Below, piece after piece: positions 26,607 through 34,923 of a stretch of DNA of 64,000 nt (position 1 is the first letter of the stretch; every line of letters begins with the position of its first letter). A program made the translations under genes and the position numbers. The notes under the pieces are model-generated. The model was given only the letters and a program-made list of their open reading frames with translations, was not told the DNA's origin and made no database searches. Source of the DNA: Pelomonas sp. Root1217 (GTDB taxonomy: Bacteria; Pseudomonadota; Gammaproteobacteria; Burkholderiales; Burkholderiaceae_C); the NCBI RefSeq assembly GCF_001425705.1, contig NZ_LMDC01000001.1, forward strand, positions 1,534,208 through 1,598,207, given 5' to 3'.

Positions 26607-28435
26607 TTCGCCTGCGCCCTGTAGTGCTCCGCCAGCACGTCAAACGCCAGCTTGCGCTGCCCGGTCTCGGAGATCAGGCCCTTGCGGTTCCAGCCGTTCT
26701 GATAGACCGGGTGCTCGCGGCGCGGCGAGCGGAAGTCCTTCAGCACCCAGGGCGACAGGCCGCGCAGCGTCGGCACCTTGGCGGCCATGGCCAGCGTGGC
26801 GCGGTAGTAGTCGGCCTGGTAATCCTCGGAGAACTTGGGCCTGAGCTTCTCATCGCGAAAACCCGCGAAGGCGTCGGCGCCGAACTCGGAGAACAGCAGC
26901 GGCTTGTCTGCCGGCACGTCCCAGCGCAGGCGGCGCACCGTGTCCAGCGTGTCGTCGCCATACCAGCCGGCATAGGTGTTGACGGCGATGACGTCCAGCT
27001 GCGGCAGCAGCGGGTCGGCGATGTGGATGACGTCGCCCTGGCGCTCGACGAGCAGGGCCGCGCTGACGAGGCGGCTGGGGTCCAGCGCGCGCACGGTTTC
27101 GGCCAGCGCGGTGTGGAAGCGCGTGCGTGCCTCGCCCACCGGCGTCTCGTTGCCGATGCTCCACAGGATCAGCGCGGCGCGGTTGCGGTCGCGGTAGATG
27201 GTCTCGGCCTGCATGCGCCGCGCCTTGTCGAGCACGGCGGGCGTGTCCCAGTCGATGCTCCAGTACACCGGGATCTCGCTCCATACCAAGAGGCCCAACT
27301 CATCGGCCACGCGCAGCATGGTCTCGTTGTGCGGGTAGTGGGACAGGCGCACATAGTTGCCGTGCAGGCCGTTCTTCACCTCGCCGAGCAGACGGCGCGC
27401 AGCGGCCTCGTCGATGCGCCGTGCCGGGTTGGGGCCGATTTCTTCCTCGTGGATGGAGATGCCGCGCAAGTTGACAGGCTTGCCGTTGAGCAGGATGTCG
27501 CTGCCGCGCACGGCGATGGTCCGGAAACCGACACGGTCGCGGACCTTGTCGCCGCCGGCCTCTAACTCGACGTCGTAGAGCGTGGGCGACTCCGGTGACC
27601 AGCGCTTCAGCGCGGCCGGCGCGGCGGTGTCGAAGCGGGCCTCGCCGTTGGCATCCGTGCGGGCCTGCAGCGTGACGCCCAGGGCGGCGATGCGCAGGCT
27701 CACCGGCTGGTTGCCCGGCTGCGGGCCGTTGAGCTGCAGGCTGCCGACGATGCGGCCCGCATCGGTCAGGCGCAGCGTCGCGTCGTCGATGAAGGTGGCG
27801 GGCGTCTGAAAGAACTTGACCGGCCGCGTGATGCCGCCGTAGAGGTCCCAGTCGGTGATCTCGGCGGGAATGGTCTGGGCATCGTGCTTGGAATCCACGC
27901 CGACGACGAGGCGATTGCCGGTCTCGCGCACGGCTTGCGTCACCTCGACGACGAAGGGCGTGAAGCCGCCTTCGTGCTTGCCGACCTCCCGGCCGTTCAG
28001 GAAGACCGTGGTCCGGTAGTTCACGGCCTCGAAGCGCAGGAAGCTGCGCCGGCCCGGCCTGGTGGGCGCATCGAAGCGGCGCTGGAACCACATCAGCCCG
28101 TCGAAATAGCGCAGCTCCGGCACGGCGGAATTCCAGGCGCCGGGAATGTCCATCGCCGGCGCGCGGTCGAGGTCGTACTCGAAGAAGCCGACGCCGCCTT
28201 GGGCCTCGGCCCCGGCCACGTCGACATCGCGGAAGCGCTGCATGCGCGGCTTGGCCGGCCAGCCGTTGATGTCGGTGAAGCCGGTGCGGTAGAGGTCCTT
28301 GGACCAGGTCCACGGGCCCGACAGGTCCTGCGCCGCCGCGCGGGCCGTCAGCAGCAGGGCAGGGCGCAGGGCGTCCGCGGCGAAGGCGGAAAAGCTGGTG
28401 GCCCAGAACAGGGCCAGGGCGATGCAGGCACGCAT
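26603..28435 (-). CDS. GH2-family glycosidase, probable beta-glucuronidase/galacturonidase
   Basis: The protein is 610 residues with a signal peptide (CIALALFWATSFSAFA). It has a typical three-domain GH2 core: a jelly roll, an Ig-like domain, and a barrel with the acid/base Glu in WSIGNETPVGE and the nucleophile Glu in LLFSEFGAD. Two points favour a uronidase: VNTYAGWYG resembles the E. coli GusA N-Y-x-GWY segment, and the C-terminal GWNRKGLI contains the N-x-K pair (Asn583, Lys585) that binds the carboxylate in beta-glucuronidases. In the pectin setting, beta-glucuronyl side groups are a plausible target. Directly downstream of rhaM in the operon. Confidence 0.88.
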   Translation of the reverse strand: MRACIALALFWATSFSAFAADALRPALLLTARAAAQDLSGPWTWSKDLYRTGFTDINGWPAKPRMQRFRDVDVAGAEAQGGVGFFEYDLDRAPAMDIPGAWNSAVPELRYFDGLMWFQRRFDAPTRPGRRSFLRFEAVNYRTTVFLNGREVGKHEGGFTPFVVEVTQAVRETGNRLVVGVDSKHDAQTIPAEITDWDLYGGITRPVKFFQTPATFIDDATLRLTDAGRIVGSLQLNGPQPGNQPVSLRIAALGVTLQARTDANGEARFDTAAPAALKRWSPESPTLYDVELEAGGDKVRDRVGFRTIAVRGSDILLNGKPVNLRGISIHEEEIGPNPARRIDEAAARRLLGEVKNGLHGNYVRLSHYPHNETMLRVADELGLLVWSEIPVYWSIDWDTPAVLDKARRMQAETIYRDRNRAALILWSIGNETPVGEARTRFHTALAETVRALDPSRLVSAALLVERQGDVIHIADPLLPQLDVIAVNTYAGWYGDDTLDTVRRLRWDVPADKPLLFSEFGADAFAGFRDEKLRPKFSEDYQADYYRATLAMAAKVPTLRGLSPWVLKDFRSPRREHPVYQNGWNRKGLISETGQRKLAFDVLAEHYRAQAK

Positions 28436-28451
28436 GACGACGGGCCCTCCT

Positions 28452-28772
28452 TCAGTTGAAGTGGAAGAGAGGCTTCAGCGGCCACTGGCGCGGCCGGTTG
28501 TCGGGTTCGACCTCCATCAGGTCGGCCATGTAGTCCCACCAGCGGCGCATCACGGGTTGCAGCGGCAACTCGTCGAAGGGGAAGCCTGGCTTGCGCTTGA
28601 GCACGGCGAACAGGCTGAGCGTGGCCTCGTCCAGGAAGATCCAGTAGTCATGGATGCCCGCCTCGCGCAAGGCCTCGGCCAGGTCGGGCCAGAGTTCATC
28701 GTGGCGTCGCTGGTACTCCGGCACGACGCCGGGCTTGAGCTGCATCTTGAAGGCCAGGGTCTCGTCGCTCAT
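28452..28772 (-). CDS. rhaM: L-rhamnose mutarotase
   Basis: The protein is 106 residues, the normal size. It interconverts the alpha and beta anomers of L-rhamnose, feeding the isomerase. The family pattern is clear: FKMQLKPGVVPEYQRRHDELWP with His24, then DYWIFLDEATLSLFAVL and VMRRWWDYMADLMEVEPDN. It has no signal peptide, so it is cytoplasmic. AAGGAGA precedes the ATG at 28772. It sits between the GH28 and GH2 genes, linking depolymerisation and rhamnose catabolism in one transcription unit. Confidence 0.95.
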   Translation of the reverse strand: MSDETLAFKMQLKPGVVPEYQRRHDELWPDLAEALREAGIHDYWIFLDEATLSLFAVLKRKPGFPFDELPLQPVMRRWWDYMADLMEVEPDNRPRQWPLKPLFHFN

Positions 28773-28789
28773 GCTGATGTCTCCTTGTC

Positions 28790-30157
28790 TTATTGAACGT
28801 CCTGCTCCGCCATCGGCAGGGCCGACACGTCGCGCCGGCGCAGGGCGGGATCATGTCGCCAGCAGGCTCCGCTCAGCCCCGCCAGATCGATGCCCTCGCC
28901 CACGGCGATGGGCTCGTGCAAGTTCAGGCGGCTGTCTTCGAAGCGCCAGTCCGCAGCGTCCAGCACATGGCCGCCGCGCCGGGCCTCGATGTCCAGCCCG
29001 GTGAAGTGAAAGCCCCGCAGCGGCGCTTGGGCATAGGCGTCGACCTCGAAGGCCACCGCCGCGCCGCGCGCCTTCAGGCGCTCGATGCGCACGCCGTCCA
29101 CGCGCACGCGGCCCCGCTCGGCCGGCACCGGCGTGGCCAGGTTGAGCCAGTGGGGCGGCGCGTTGGCGCGCTCGGCGTCGGGGATGTCGGCGCGGCTGAA
29201 GGCGGGGTTCCAGTTCATCGTCACGCGCAGGGCGGTGGGCACGTCGTGCAGGGCGAGGTCGCTGATCGTCACGCCTTCGATGAAGCCGCCCCGGCTGGGC
29301 GCGGACTTGAACAGCAGACCCACCGGCACCGGCGCGTGCACCTCGATGCGCCGCGCCGTGATGCGGCGAAAGCCACCCGAGGTCTCACTGCCAAAGGTGA
29401 GGCCGGCGGCGCCTTCGCGGACGATGCAGTCGCTGATCGAGATGTCTTCGCAGGGCCGCGCCACCCGCAGGCCATCGGCATCGCGGCCGGCCTTCAGGAC
29501 GATGGCGTCGTCATTGCCGGCGATGTCGGCACGGCGGATCTGCACGCGGCGCGAGGAGTCGATGTCGATGCCATCGGTGGACGGGCCACGCGCGTCGCCG
29601 TCGTTGTTGCGCAGGGTGATGCCGTCCACGACCACGTCTTCCGAGTAGCACAGGTGCAGCGTCCAGAAGCCCGAGCGGCGCAGCAGCAGGCCCTCGCCGA
29701 TGTGGATGCGGGCGGCCTCGAACACCTGGATGAGGCGGGGGCGCTGCGCGTCGTAGTCCGAGGCCCAGCGCAGACCGCGCGGCTCGTAAAGGGCGCGCAG
29801 GGCCCAGTAGCTGTCCCAGAACACCTGGCCATCGCCGTCGATGCAGCCTTCGCCGACCAGGCCGACGTCATGCTCGCCGTAGATGTTGACCAGCGCGGCC
29901 GGCCAGCGCATCTCGATGCCGGACACGCGGGTGGGCAGCAGCGGGTAGTCCGCCAGGTTGCGCGATCCGAGCAGCGTGGCGCCCCGATCCAGGCGCAGCG
30001 CCATGCCGCTCTTCAGGAACAGCGAGCCGGTCAGGTAGGTTCCGGGCGGAACGCGCAACGTGGTGCGCTGGAGCGCCGCGGCGTCGATGGCGGCCTGCAG
30101 CGCCCGCGTGTCGAGCGTGATGCCGTCGCCGCGCGCGCCAAAAGCCTTGGCATCCAC
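28790..30157 (-). CDS. GH28-family polygalacturonase-like enzyme, no signal peptide, GTG start
   Basis: The protein is 455 residues from a GTG at 30157 that lies one base after the rhaI stop (30159). GH28 beta-helix motifs are intact: the opening AKAFGARGDGITLDTRALQAA, NNDGDARGPSTDGIDIDSSR (the NTD-like Asp and the DGIDID segment), AGNDDAIVLKAGRD (the catalytic DD) and GSETSGGFRRI (the GHG position is replaced by a Ser-rich GSE, as in exo-acting and RG-type members). An upstream ATG at 30262 would put 35 odd Arg/Ala/Pro residues inside the rhaI gene and is rejected. Without a signal peptide it is probably cytoplasmic and acts on imported oligomers, possibly releasing galacturonate from rhamnose. 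Confidence 0.85.
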   Translation of the reverse strand: MDAKAFGARGDGITLDTRALQAAIDAAALQRTTLRVPPGTYLTGSLFLKSGMALRLDRGATLLGSRNLADYPLLPTRVSGIEMRWPAALVNIYGEHDVGLVGEGCIDGDGQVFWDSYWALRALYEPRGLRWASDYDAQRPRLIQVFEAARIHIGEGLLLRRSGFWTLHLCYSEDVVVDGITLRNNDGDARGPSTDGIDIDSSRRVQIRRADIAGNDDAIVLKAGRDADGLRVARPCEDISISDCIVREGAAGLTFGSETSGGFRRITARRIEVHAPVPVGLLFKSAPSRGGFIEGVTISDLALHDVPTALRVTMNWNPAFSRADIPDAERANAPPHWLNLATPVPAERGRVRVDGVRIERLKARGAAVAFEVDAYAQAPLRGFHFTGLDIEARRGGHVLDAADWRFEDSRLNLHEPIAVGEGIDLAGLSGACWRHDPALRRRDVSALPMAEQDVQ

Positions 30158-30158
30158 C

Positions 30159-31457
30159 TCAGACGATGCCGCTGCCGCTCGCACCCGCTTTCGGCGGACG
30201 CTTGATGGCAGCTTTTTCGCGATAGCCGCTGGCGCGGTAGGCGGCGACCGGATCGACGGCACCGCCCGAGCGCAGGCGCGCCATCGCCAGGATGGGGCTC
30301 ACGTCGGTGCGGAAGGCCTTCTTCAGCGCCTGGGCAGACTGCAGCGCATCGTTGGCTTCCTGGAAGCCGGCCAGCGCCCGGCGGTCCACCAGTGCGGCCT
30401 GCACGAAGGCGCGCTGCACCTCGACGGCGCTGCTCATCAGGCTCTCGATGGGGTCGGTCACGTTGTGCGACTGGTCCAGCATGTAGGCGGGCTTGAAGGC
30501 CGCGCCATCTCGGGCGGCCGCATCGGCCAGTTCGTTGAAGACGAGGAAGAGCTGGAAGGGGTCGATGGAGCCGGAGTCCAGGTCGTCGTCGCCGTACTTG
30601 CTGTCGTTGAAGTGGAAGCCGCCGAGCTTGCCGAACTGCGCCAGACGCGCCACGATCATCTCGATGTTGGTGTTGGGCGCGTGGTGGCCCAGGTCGACCA
30701 GGCACTTGGCCTTCTCGCCCAGTTCTTTAGCCGCGGCGAAGCTGGTGCCCCAGTCGGCGATGACGGTGCAGTAGAAGGCCGGCTCGAACAGCTTGTGCTC
30801 GATGTACATCAGCCAGTCGTCGGGCAAGGCGGCGTAGATGCCACGGGCGCTGTCCAGGTAGCGCTCCAGCGCGCCGCGCAGGTTGTGCTGGCCGGGGAAG
30901 TTGGCGCCGTCGCCCACCCACACGGTCAGGCCCTTGGAGCCCAGGGTCTTGCCGAGCTCGATGCACTCGATGTTGTGCGCCACCGCCTGCTCGCGGGCGG
31001 CGGCGCTCTGCGAGGTCAGGCTGCCGAACTTGTAGCTGTGGGCCTGGCTGGGCTGGTCCTGGAAGGTGTTGGAGTTCACCGCGTCGAAGGACAGGCCCAG
31101 GCTGTCGGCCTGCTGGCGCAGCGCCCTGGGGTCGCTCGGCTTGTCCCAGGGGAAGTGCAGCGACACGGTGGGCGTGGCGCGCGTCAGCTGGTGGATGACG
31201 GCGCAGTCCTCCAGCTTCTCGGTCACGTCGCGCGGCTCGCCCTTGCCGGGGAAGCGCGCGAAGCGCGTGCCACCGGTGCCCACGCCCCAGCTGGGCAGGG
31301 CCACGGCGAAGGTCTGGGCCGTGGCTGTCAGCGCCTCGATGTCCACGCCGCGGCGGGACAGCATGCCGCCCAGCGCGTCGTAGTCGGCCTGCAGCGTGGC
31401 GCGCTGGCTGGCGTTGTGTTGTTCGACCTGGGCCGTGTCGATGATATTGGTTGTCAT
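30159..31457 (-). CDS. rhaI: L-rhamnose isomerase (RhaI, Pseudomonas stutzeri type)
   Basis: The protein is 432 residues, cytoplasmic, converting L-rhamnose to L-rhamnulose. It matches the xylose-isomerase-like barrel type of P. stutzeri (about 430 residues), not E. coli RhaA. Metal-site segments are present: MYIEHKLFEPAFY (Glu), CLVDLGHHAPNTN (Asp), GGFHFNDSKYGDDDLDSGSI (His and Asp). GGAGA lies six bases upstream of the ATG at 31457. It sits 23 bases after the aldolase/dehydrogenase gene and one base before the GH28 GTG start, so all are in one operon. Confidence 0.95.
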   Translation of the reverse strand: MTTNIIDTAQVEQHNASQRATLQADYDALGGMLSRRGVDIEALTATAQTFAVALPSWGVGTGGTRFARFPGKGEPRDVTEKLEDCAVIHQLTRATPTVSLHFPWDKPSDPRALRQQADSLGLSFDAVNSNTFQDQPSQAHSYKFGSLTSQSAAAREQAVAHNIECIELGKTLGSKGLTVWVGDGANFPGQHNLRGALERYLDSARGIYAALPDDWLMYIEHKLFEPAFYCTVIADWGTSFAAAKELGEKAKCLVDLGHHAPNTNIEMIVARLAQFGKLGGFHFNDSKYGDDDLDSGSIDPFQLFLVFNELADAAARDGAAFKPAYMLDQSHNVTDPIESLMSSAVEVQRAFVQAALVDRRALAGFQEANDALQSAQALKKAFRTDVSPILAMARLRSGGAVDPVAAYRASGYREKAAIKRPPKAGASGSGIV

Positions 31458-31480
31458 GGTTGTCTCCTGGCCGCCGATTG

Positions 31481-33589
31481 TTAGCGGGTGAACGCGGCAG
31501 CGTTGCCGGCATCCACGTTGAGGACGTTGCCCGTGCTCTTGCCGGACTTGTCGCTGGCCATGAAGTAGACCGCCTCGGCGATGTCCTCGGGCAGCACGCT
31601 GAGCTTCAACATGCTGCGCTGGCGGTAGAACTCTTCGATGTTGTCGGTCTCGATCTTGTTGGACGCGGCGCGCTCTTCCTTCCACTTGCCGTCCCAGATG
31701 CGCGAGCCGCGGATGACGGCGTCGGGGTTGACGACGTTGACGCGCACGCCGATGGCCGCGCCCTCCAGTGCCACGCAGCGGGCCAGGTGGATCTCGGCGG
31801 CCTTGGCCGTGCAGTAGGCCGAGGCGCCGGCGGAGGCGACGAGGCCGTTCTTGCTGGCCACGAACACCATGCTGCCGCCGATCTTCTGCTGCTTCATCAG
31901 GCGGAAGGCGCCGCGGCTGACGAGGAAGTAGCCGGTGACGAGGATGTTCTGGTTGCGGTTCCAGATCTCCAGCGTCGTGTCTTCCAGCGGCGCCGCGGAG
32001 GCGATGCCGGCGTTGGAGACGAGGATGTCCAGGCCGCCGAAACGCAGCGCCGTGGCCGTCAGCAGCGCTTCCACTTCGGCCTCGGAGGTGATGTCGCCGC
32101 GCACGGCAGCGACGTTGTCCTTGCCGCCGATCTTGAGCAGGTTCTGGCGGGCCTCCTCCAGCGCTTCGGCGTCGATGTCGGTCAGCATCACGCAGGCGCC
32201 TTCCTCCAGCAGCTGGCGCGCCACGGCCTGGCCGATGCCGCCGGCACCGCCGGTGACCAGGGCCACGCGGCCGGCCAGGCTCTTGGGCTTGGGCATGCGC
32301 TGCAGCTTGGCTTCCTCGAGCAGCCAGTACTCGATATCGAAGGCTTCCTGCTCGGGCAGGCCGACGTATTCGTCCACGCCGTTCGCGCCGCGCATCACGT
32401 TGATGGCGTTGATGTAGAACTCGCCGGCGATGCGGGCGGTGGCCTTGTCCTTGGCGAACGACAGCATGCCCACGCCGGGGATCAGGTAGATGATGGGATT
32501 GGCGTCGCGCACGGCCGGGCTGTTGGGGCGCTTGCAGCGCTCGTGATAGGCCCGGTAGTCGGCGCGGTAGGCTTCGAGGGCTGCGTCCAGCCCGGCCAGC
32601 ACGGCGTCGATGTCGGGGTTGGCGGGGTCGAAGTCCAGCACCAGCGGGCGGATCTTGGTGCGCAGGAAGTGGTCGGGGCAGGACGTACCCAGCGCCGCCA
32701 GCTTGGCCAGGTCCTGGCTGCCGACGAACTCCAGCACCACGGCGCTGTCGTTGAAATCGCCCAGCTTGCGCTCGCTGGCGCTGATGCGGCCACGCAGCGC
32801 GGGCATCAGCCGGGCGGCCAGCGCGGCGCGCTCTTCTGCGGGCAGGGTGATGGTCTTGACGCCGCCGAACACCGGCTGCTTGATGTTCTCGGCCAGCCAC
32901 TGCTCGGCCAGGCGGATCATTTCCAGCGTGGTCTCGTAGCAGCCCTTGGCGGTGTCGCCCCAGGTGAACAGGCCGTGGCCTTCCAGGATGATGCCCTTGA
33001 GCTGCGGCTGCGATGTGGCCAGGGCTTCGAGCTTCAGGCCGAGGTCGTAGCCAGGGCGCTGCCAGGGCAGCCAGCCGAGCTGGCCACCGAAGATGACCTC
33101 GGTGAGGCGGCGGCTGTCGCGGCAGGCGGCGATGGCGATGATGGCGTCGGGGTGCATGTGGTCGACATGCGCCTTCGGGATATAGGCGTGCAGCGGCGTA
33201 TCGATACTCGCGGCGCGTGGATTCAGGTTGAAGGTGCAGTGCGGCAGGTAATCCACCATCTCGTCTTCATGTTCGAGGCCGCGATAACGCTTTTTCAGCG
33301 CATTCAGCTTGTCCATGTAGAGCGTGGAGAAACCATCCAGCTTGATGGAACCCAGGTCGCCGCCGGAGCCCTTGACCCACAGCACCAGCACATCTTCGCC
33401 GGTCAGGTGGTCGCGCATGGTGACCTTGGCCGAGGTATTGCCGCCGCCGAAATTCGTCACGCGCAAATCGGAGCCCAACAGATTGGAGCGGTAGAGCAGC
33501 AGTTCGGGTTCGCTCATTGAAGCCGCCACGGCATCGTCCCATTTCGAGGCGATCGGAGTATGTGCGGCGGTTTGGGAATTTGCAGTCAT
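31481..33589 (-). CDS. rhaD: Bifunctional rhamnulose-1-phosphate aldolase / lactaldehyde dehydrogenase
   Basis: The protein is 702 residues in two domains. Residues about 1-430 are a class II (zinc) aldolase with GGGNTSAKV, LPHCTFNLNPRAASIDTPLH, VDHMHPDAIIAIAA (metal His) and GLFTWGDTAKGCYETTLEM. Residues about 435-702 are a short-chain dehydrogenase with TGGAGGIGQAVA, LVSNAGIASAAP and the catalytic YxxxK in SAYCTAKAAE. The fusion (TIGR02632 type, seen in Rhizobium and Bacillus) splits rhamnulose-1-phosphate to dihydroxyacetone phosphate and lactaldehyde, then oxidises the aldehyde. It is first in the 11-gene minus-strand operon and divergent from the DeoR-type gene. Start at 33589 chosen; 33619 is also in frame. 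Confidence 0.94.
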   Translation of the reverse strand: MTANSQTAAHTPIASKWDDAVAASMSEPELLLYRSNLLGSDLRVTNFGGGNTSAKVTMRDHLTGEDVLVLWVKGSGGDLGSIKLDGFSTLYMDKLNALKKRYRGLEHEDEMVDYLPHCTFNLNPRAASIDTPLHAYIPKAHVDHMHPDAIIAIAACRDSRRLTEVIFGGQLGWLPWQRPGYDLGLKLEALATSQPQLKGIILEGHGLFTWGDTAKGCYETTLEMIRLAEQWLAENIKQPVFGGVKTITLPAEERAALAARLMPALRGRISASERKLGDFNDSAVVLEFVGSQDLAKLAALGTSCPDHFLRTKIRPLVLDFDPANPDIDAVLAGLDAALEAYRADYRAYHERCKRPNSPAVRDANPIIYLIPGVGMLSFAKDKATARIAGEFYINAINVMRGANGVDEYVGLPEQEAFDIEYWLLEEAKLQRMPKPKSLAGRVALVTGGAGGIGQAVARQLLEEGACVMLTDIDAEALEEARQNLLKIGGKDNVAAVRGDITSEAEVEALLTATALRFGGLDILVSNAGIASAAPLEDTTLEIWNRNQNILVTGYFLVSRGAFRLMKQQKIGGSMVFVASKNGLVASAGASAYCTAKAAEIHLARCVALEGAAIGVRVNVVNPDAVIRGSRIWDGKWKEERAASNKIETDNIEEFYRQRSMLKLSVLPEDIAEAVYFMASDKSGKSTGNVLNVDAGNAAAFTR

Positions 33590-34041
33590 CAGCTTGCCTG
33601 TATTCAGTCCGTCATTCATCTCCGTGAGCGCAGCTTGCGACCCGGAGCCCGCCATTCGCGGGATTGGCGGAGCGCAGTGTGGGCCGAAACGACGCGCCAC
33701 GGTCAGCGCCGGCGCAGTAAATCAAAAGGATGAGCGAATGCATCGGCCGTGGCGCCTTCGCTCACGAAACGCTCACGGCCGTGAGCGTTTGCTGATTGAC
33801 CTTGTCACGCGGCTGACGTAATCTGCACTTGGAACAGCGTTTCACCCAGGCTTTGATTGCTTCTGAGCGTGAGTGGAGAGGGCTGTTGCAGCCGGCGCCT
33901 ACGCTCACCGGCTGCGATCAAGGAGCCGGCCTCAGCCGGGCCGCCAAGCCAAGCGACGCCTGCCCTTCAGAGGCTGGGTGCCATAAATACGAGACAACGG
34001 TCGCCACCGGCTCTCCGGGACGCCCGATAAAGGTGATCCAC
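33590..34041. promoter_or_regulatory. Divergent rhamnose promoter region with seven TGAGCG motifs
   Basis: No gene is seen in these 452 bases. TGAGCG or its complement CGCTCA occurs seven times: 33625, 33731, 33759 (-), 33770 (-), 33782, 33864 and 33902 (-). Two of them form a perfect 24-bp palindrome at 33767-33790. Chance would give well under one. Both the catabolic operon (-) and regulator operon (+) start here, so this is the natural control region. Confidence 0.7.
33767..33790. promoter_or_regulatory. 24-bp perfect palindrome, probable DeoR-type operator
   Basis: The left half AAACGCTCACGG and right half CCGTGAGCGTTT are exact inverse complements without a spacer. An extra TTCGCTCACG lies just upstream (33757-33766), giving an 11-bp phased repeat. 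A DeoR-type regulator gene starts 251 bases downstream. Confidence 0.65.
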
Positions 34042-34923
34042 ATGATCAATCACAAGCGTCACAAGCGTCTGCTCAAACTGCTGGACGAACGCGAGCACGC
34101 CAGCGTTCAGCAATTGATGGACTGGTTGTCCGCCTCCGCCGCGACGGTACGGCGGGATATTTCCTGGCTGGCTGCTAAAAACCAGTTGACGCGCACGCGG
34201 GGCGGGGCGCAAAGGCTGGAGCAAAAGAAAAAGTCATACACGCTTTCCAGCGAGACTTTTCAGAACAATGCCCAGCAACATACCGCTGCGAAACGTGCCA
34301 TCGCGCGTTATGCAACGTCCATGTGCAATAACGGCGAAACCATCATCATCAACGGTGGCACCACCACCTTCATGATGGCGGAGTTTCTCGTCGAGAAGCA
34401 GCTGAAGATTCTCACCAACTCCTTCCTGATGGCCGAGCGCCTGCTCGTCACCAGCGACAACGAGATCATCCTGCCCGGCGGCAAGGTCTACCGCGAGCAG
34501 AACGTCATCCTGAGCCCGTTCGAGAACGACGTCGCCCAGCACCACTACGCAGCCAAGATGTTCATGGGCGTCTATGGCCTGTCCATCCTGGGCCTGATGG
34601 AGGCCGACCCGCTGCTGATCCAGGCGGAGAAGCGCCTCATCAGCCAGGCAGAAGAGCTGATCGTGTTGGTGGACAGCTCCAAGTTCCAGCGCAAGGCGGG
34701 CCTGGTGCTTTGCGGCCTGAACCGCGTGTCCACCGTCATCACCGACACCGGCGCGTCCGACAGTGCCGTGCAACTGCTGGAGCACTACGGCGTGCGCGTC
34801 ATCACCGTGGAGCCTGAAGCCGTGGACCCTCGCGTGGTGGAGGCTTCGGCGCTGAGCTCGCATGACTATGCGGCCGTGCTGGAGTCGGGCTCCTACCACC
34901 GGCATGCGGGGCTGGTGTCTTGA
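34042..34923 (+). CDS. rhaR: DeoR-family transcriptional regulator of rhamnose use
   Basis: The protein is 293 residues. The N-terminal winged helix-turn-helix reads HKRLLKLLDEREHASVQQLM then SASAATVRRDISWLAAKNQL and the DeoR hinge TRGGAQ. The C-terminal sensor domain has the sugar-phosphate-binding pattern IIINGGTTTFMMAEFL, LTNSFLMAERL, ILPGGKVYREQN and LIVLVDSSKFQRKAGLVL. These regulators respond to phosphorylated sugars; here rhamnulose-1-phosphate is a logical effector. AAAGGTGAT precedes the ATG at 34042. It overlaps the kinase start and is divergent from the rhaD operon, as in rhizobial rhaR loci. The symbol is assigned by context. Confidence 0.88.
   Translation: MINHKRHKRLLKLLDEREHASVQQLMDWLSASAATVRRDISWLAAKNQLTRTRGGAQRLEQKKKSYTLSSETFQNNAQQHTAAKRAIARYATSMCNNGETIIINGGTTTFMMAEFLVEKQLKILTNSFLMAERLLVTSDNEIILPGGKVYREQNVILSPFENDVAQHHYAAKMFMGVYGLSILGLMEADPLLIQAEKRLISQAEELIVLVDSSKFQRKAGLVLCGLNRVSTVITDTGASDSAVQLLEHYGVRVITVEPEAVDPRVVEASALSSHDYAAVLESGSYHRHAGLVS

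Noticed and set aside
30158..30262. ATG start of GH28 at 30262
   Set aside because: It lies inside rhaI and adds an implausible Arg/Ala/Pro segment that is not a signal peptide; GTG at 30157 fits the operon spacing.
33829..34041. Upstream in-frame extension of the DeoR-type gene
   Set aside because: The added 71 residues have no homology-like pattern and cover the motif-rich control region; the ATG at 34042 has a good ribosome binding site.
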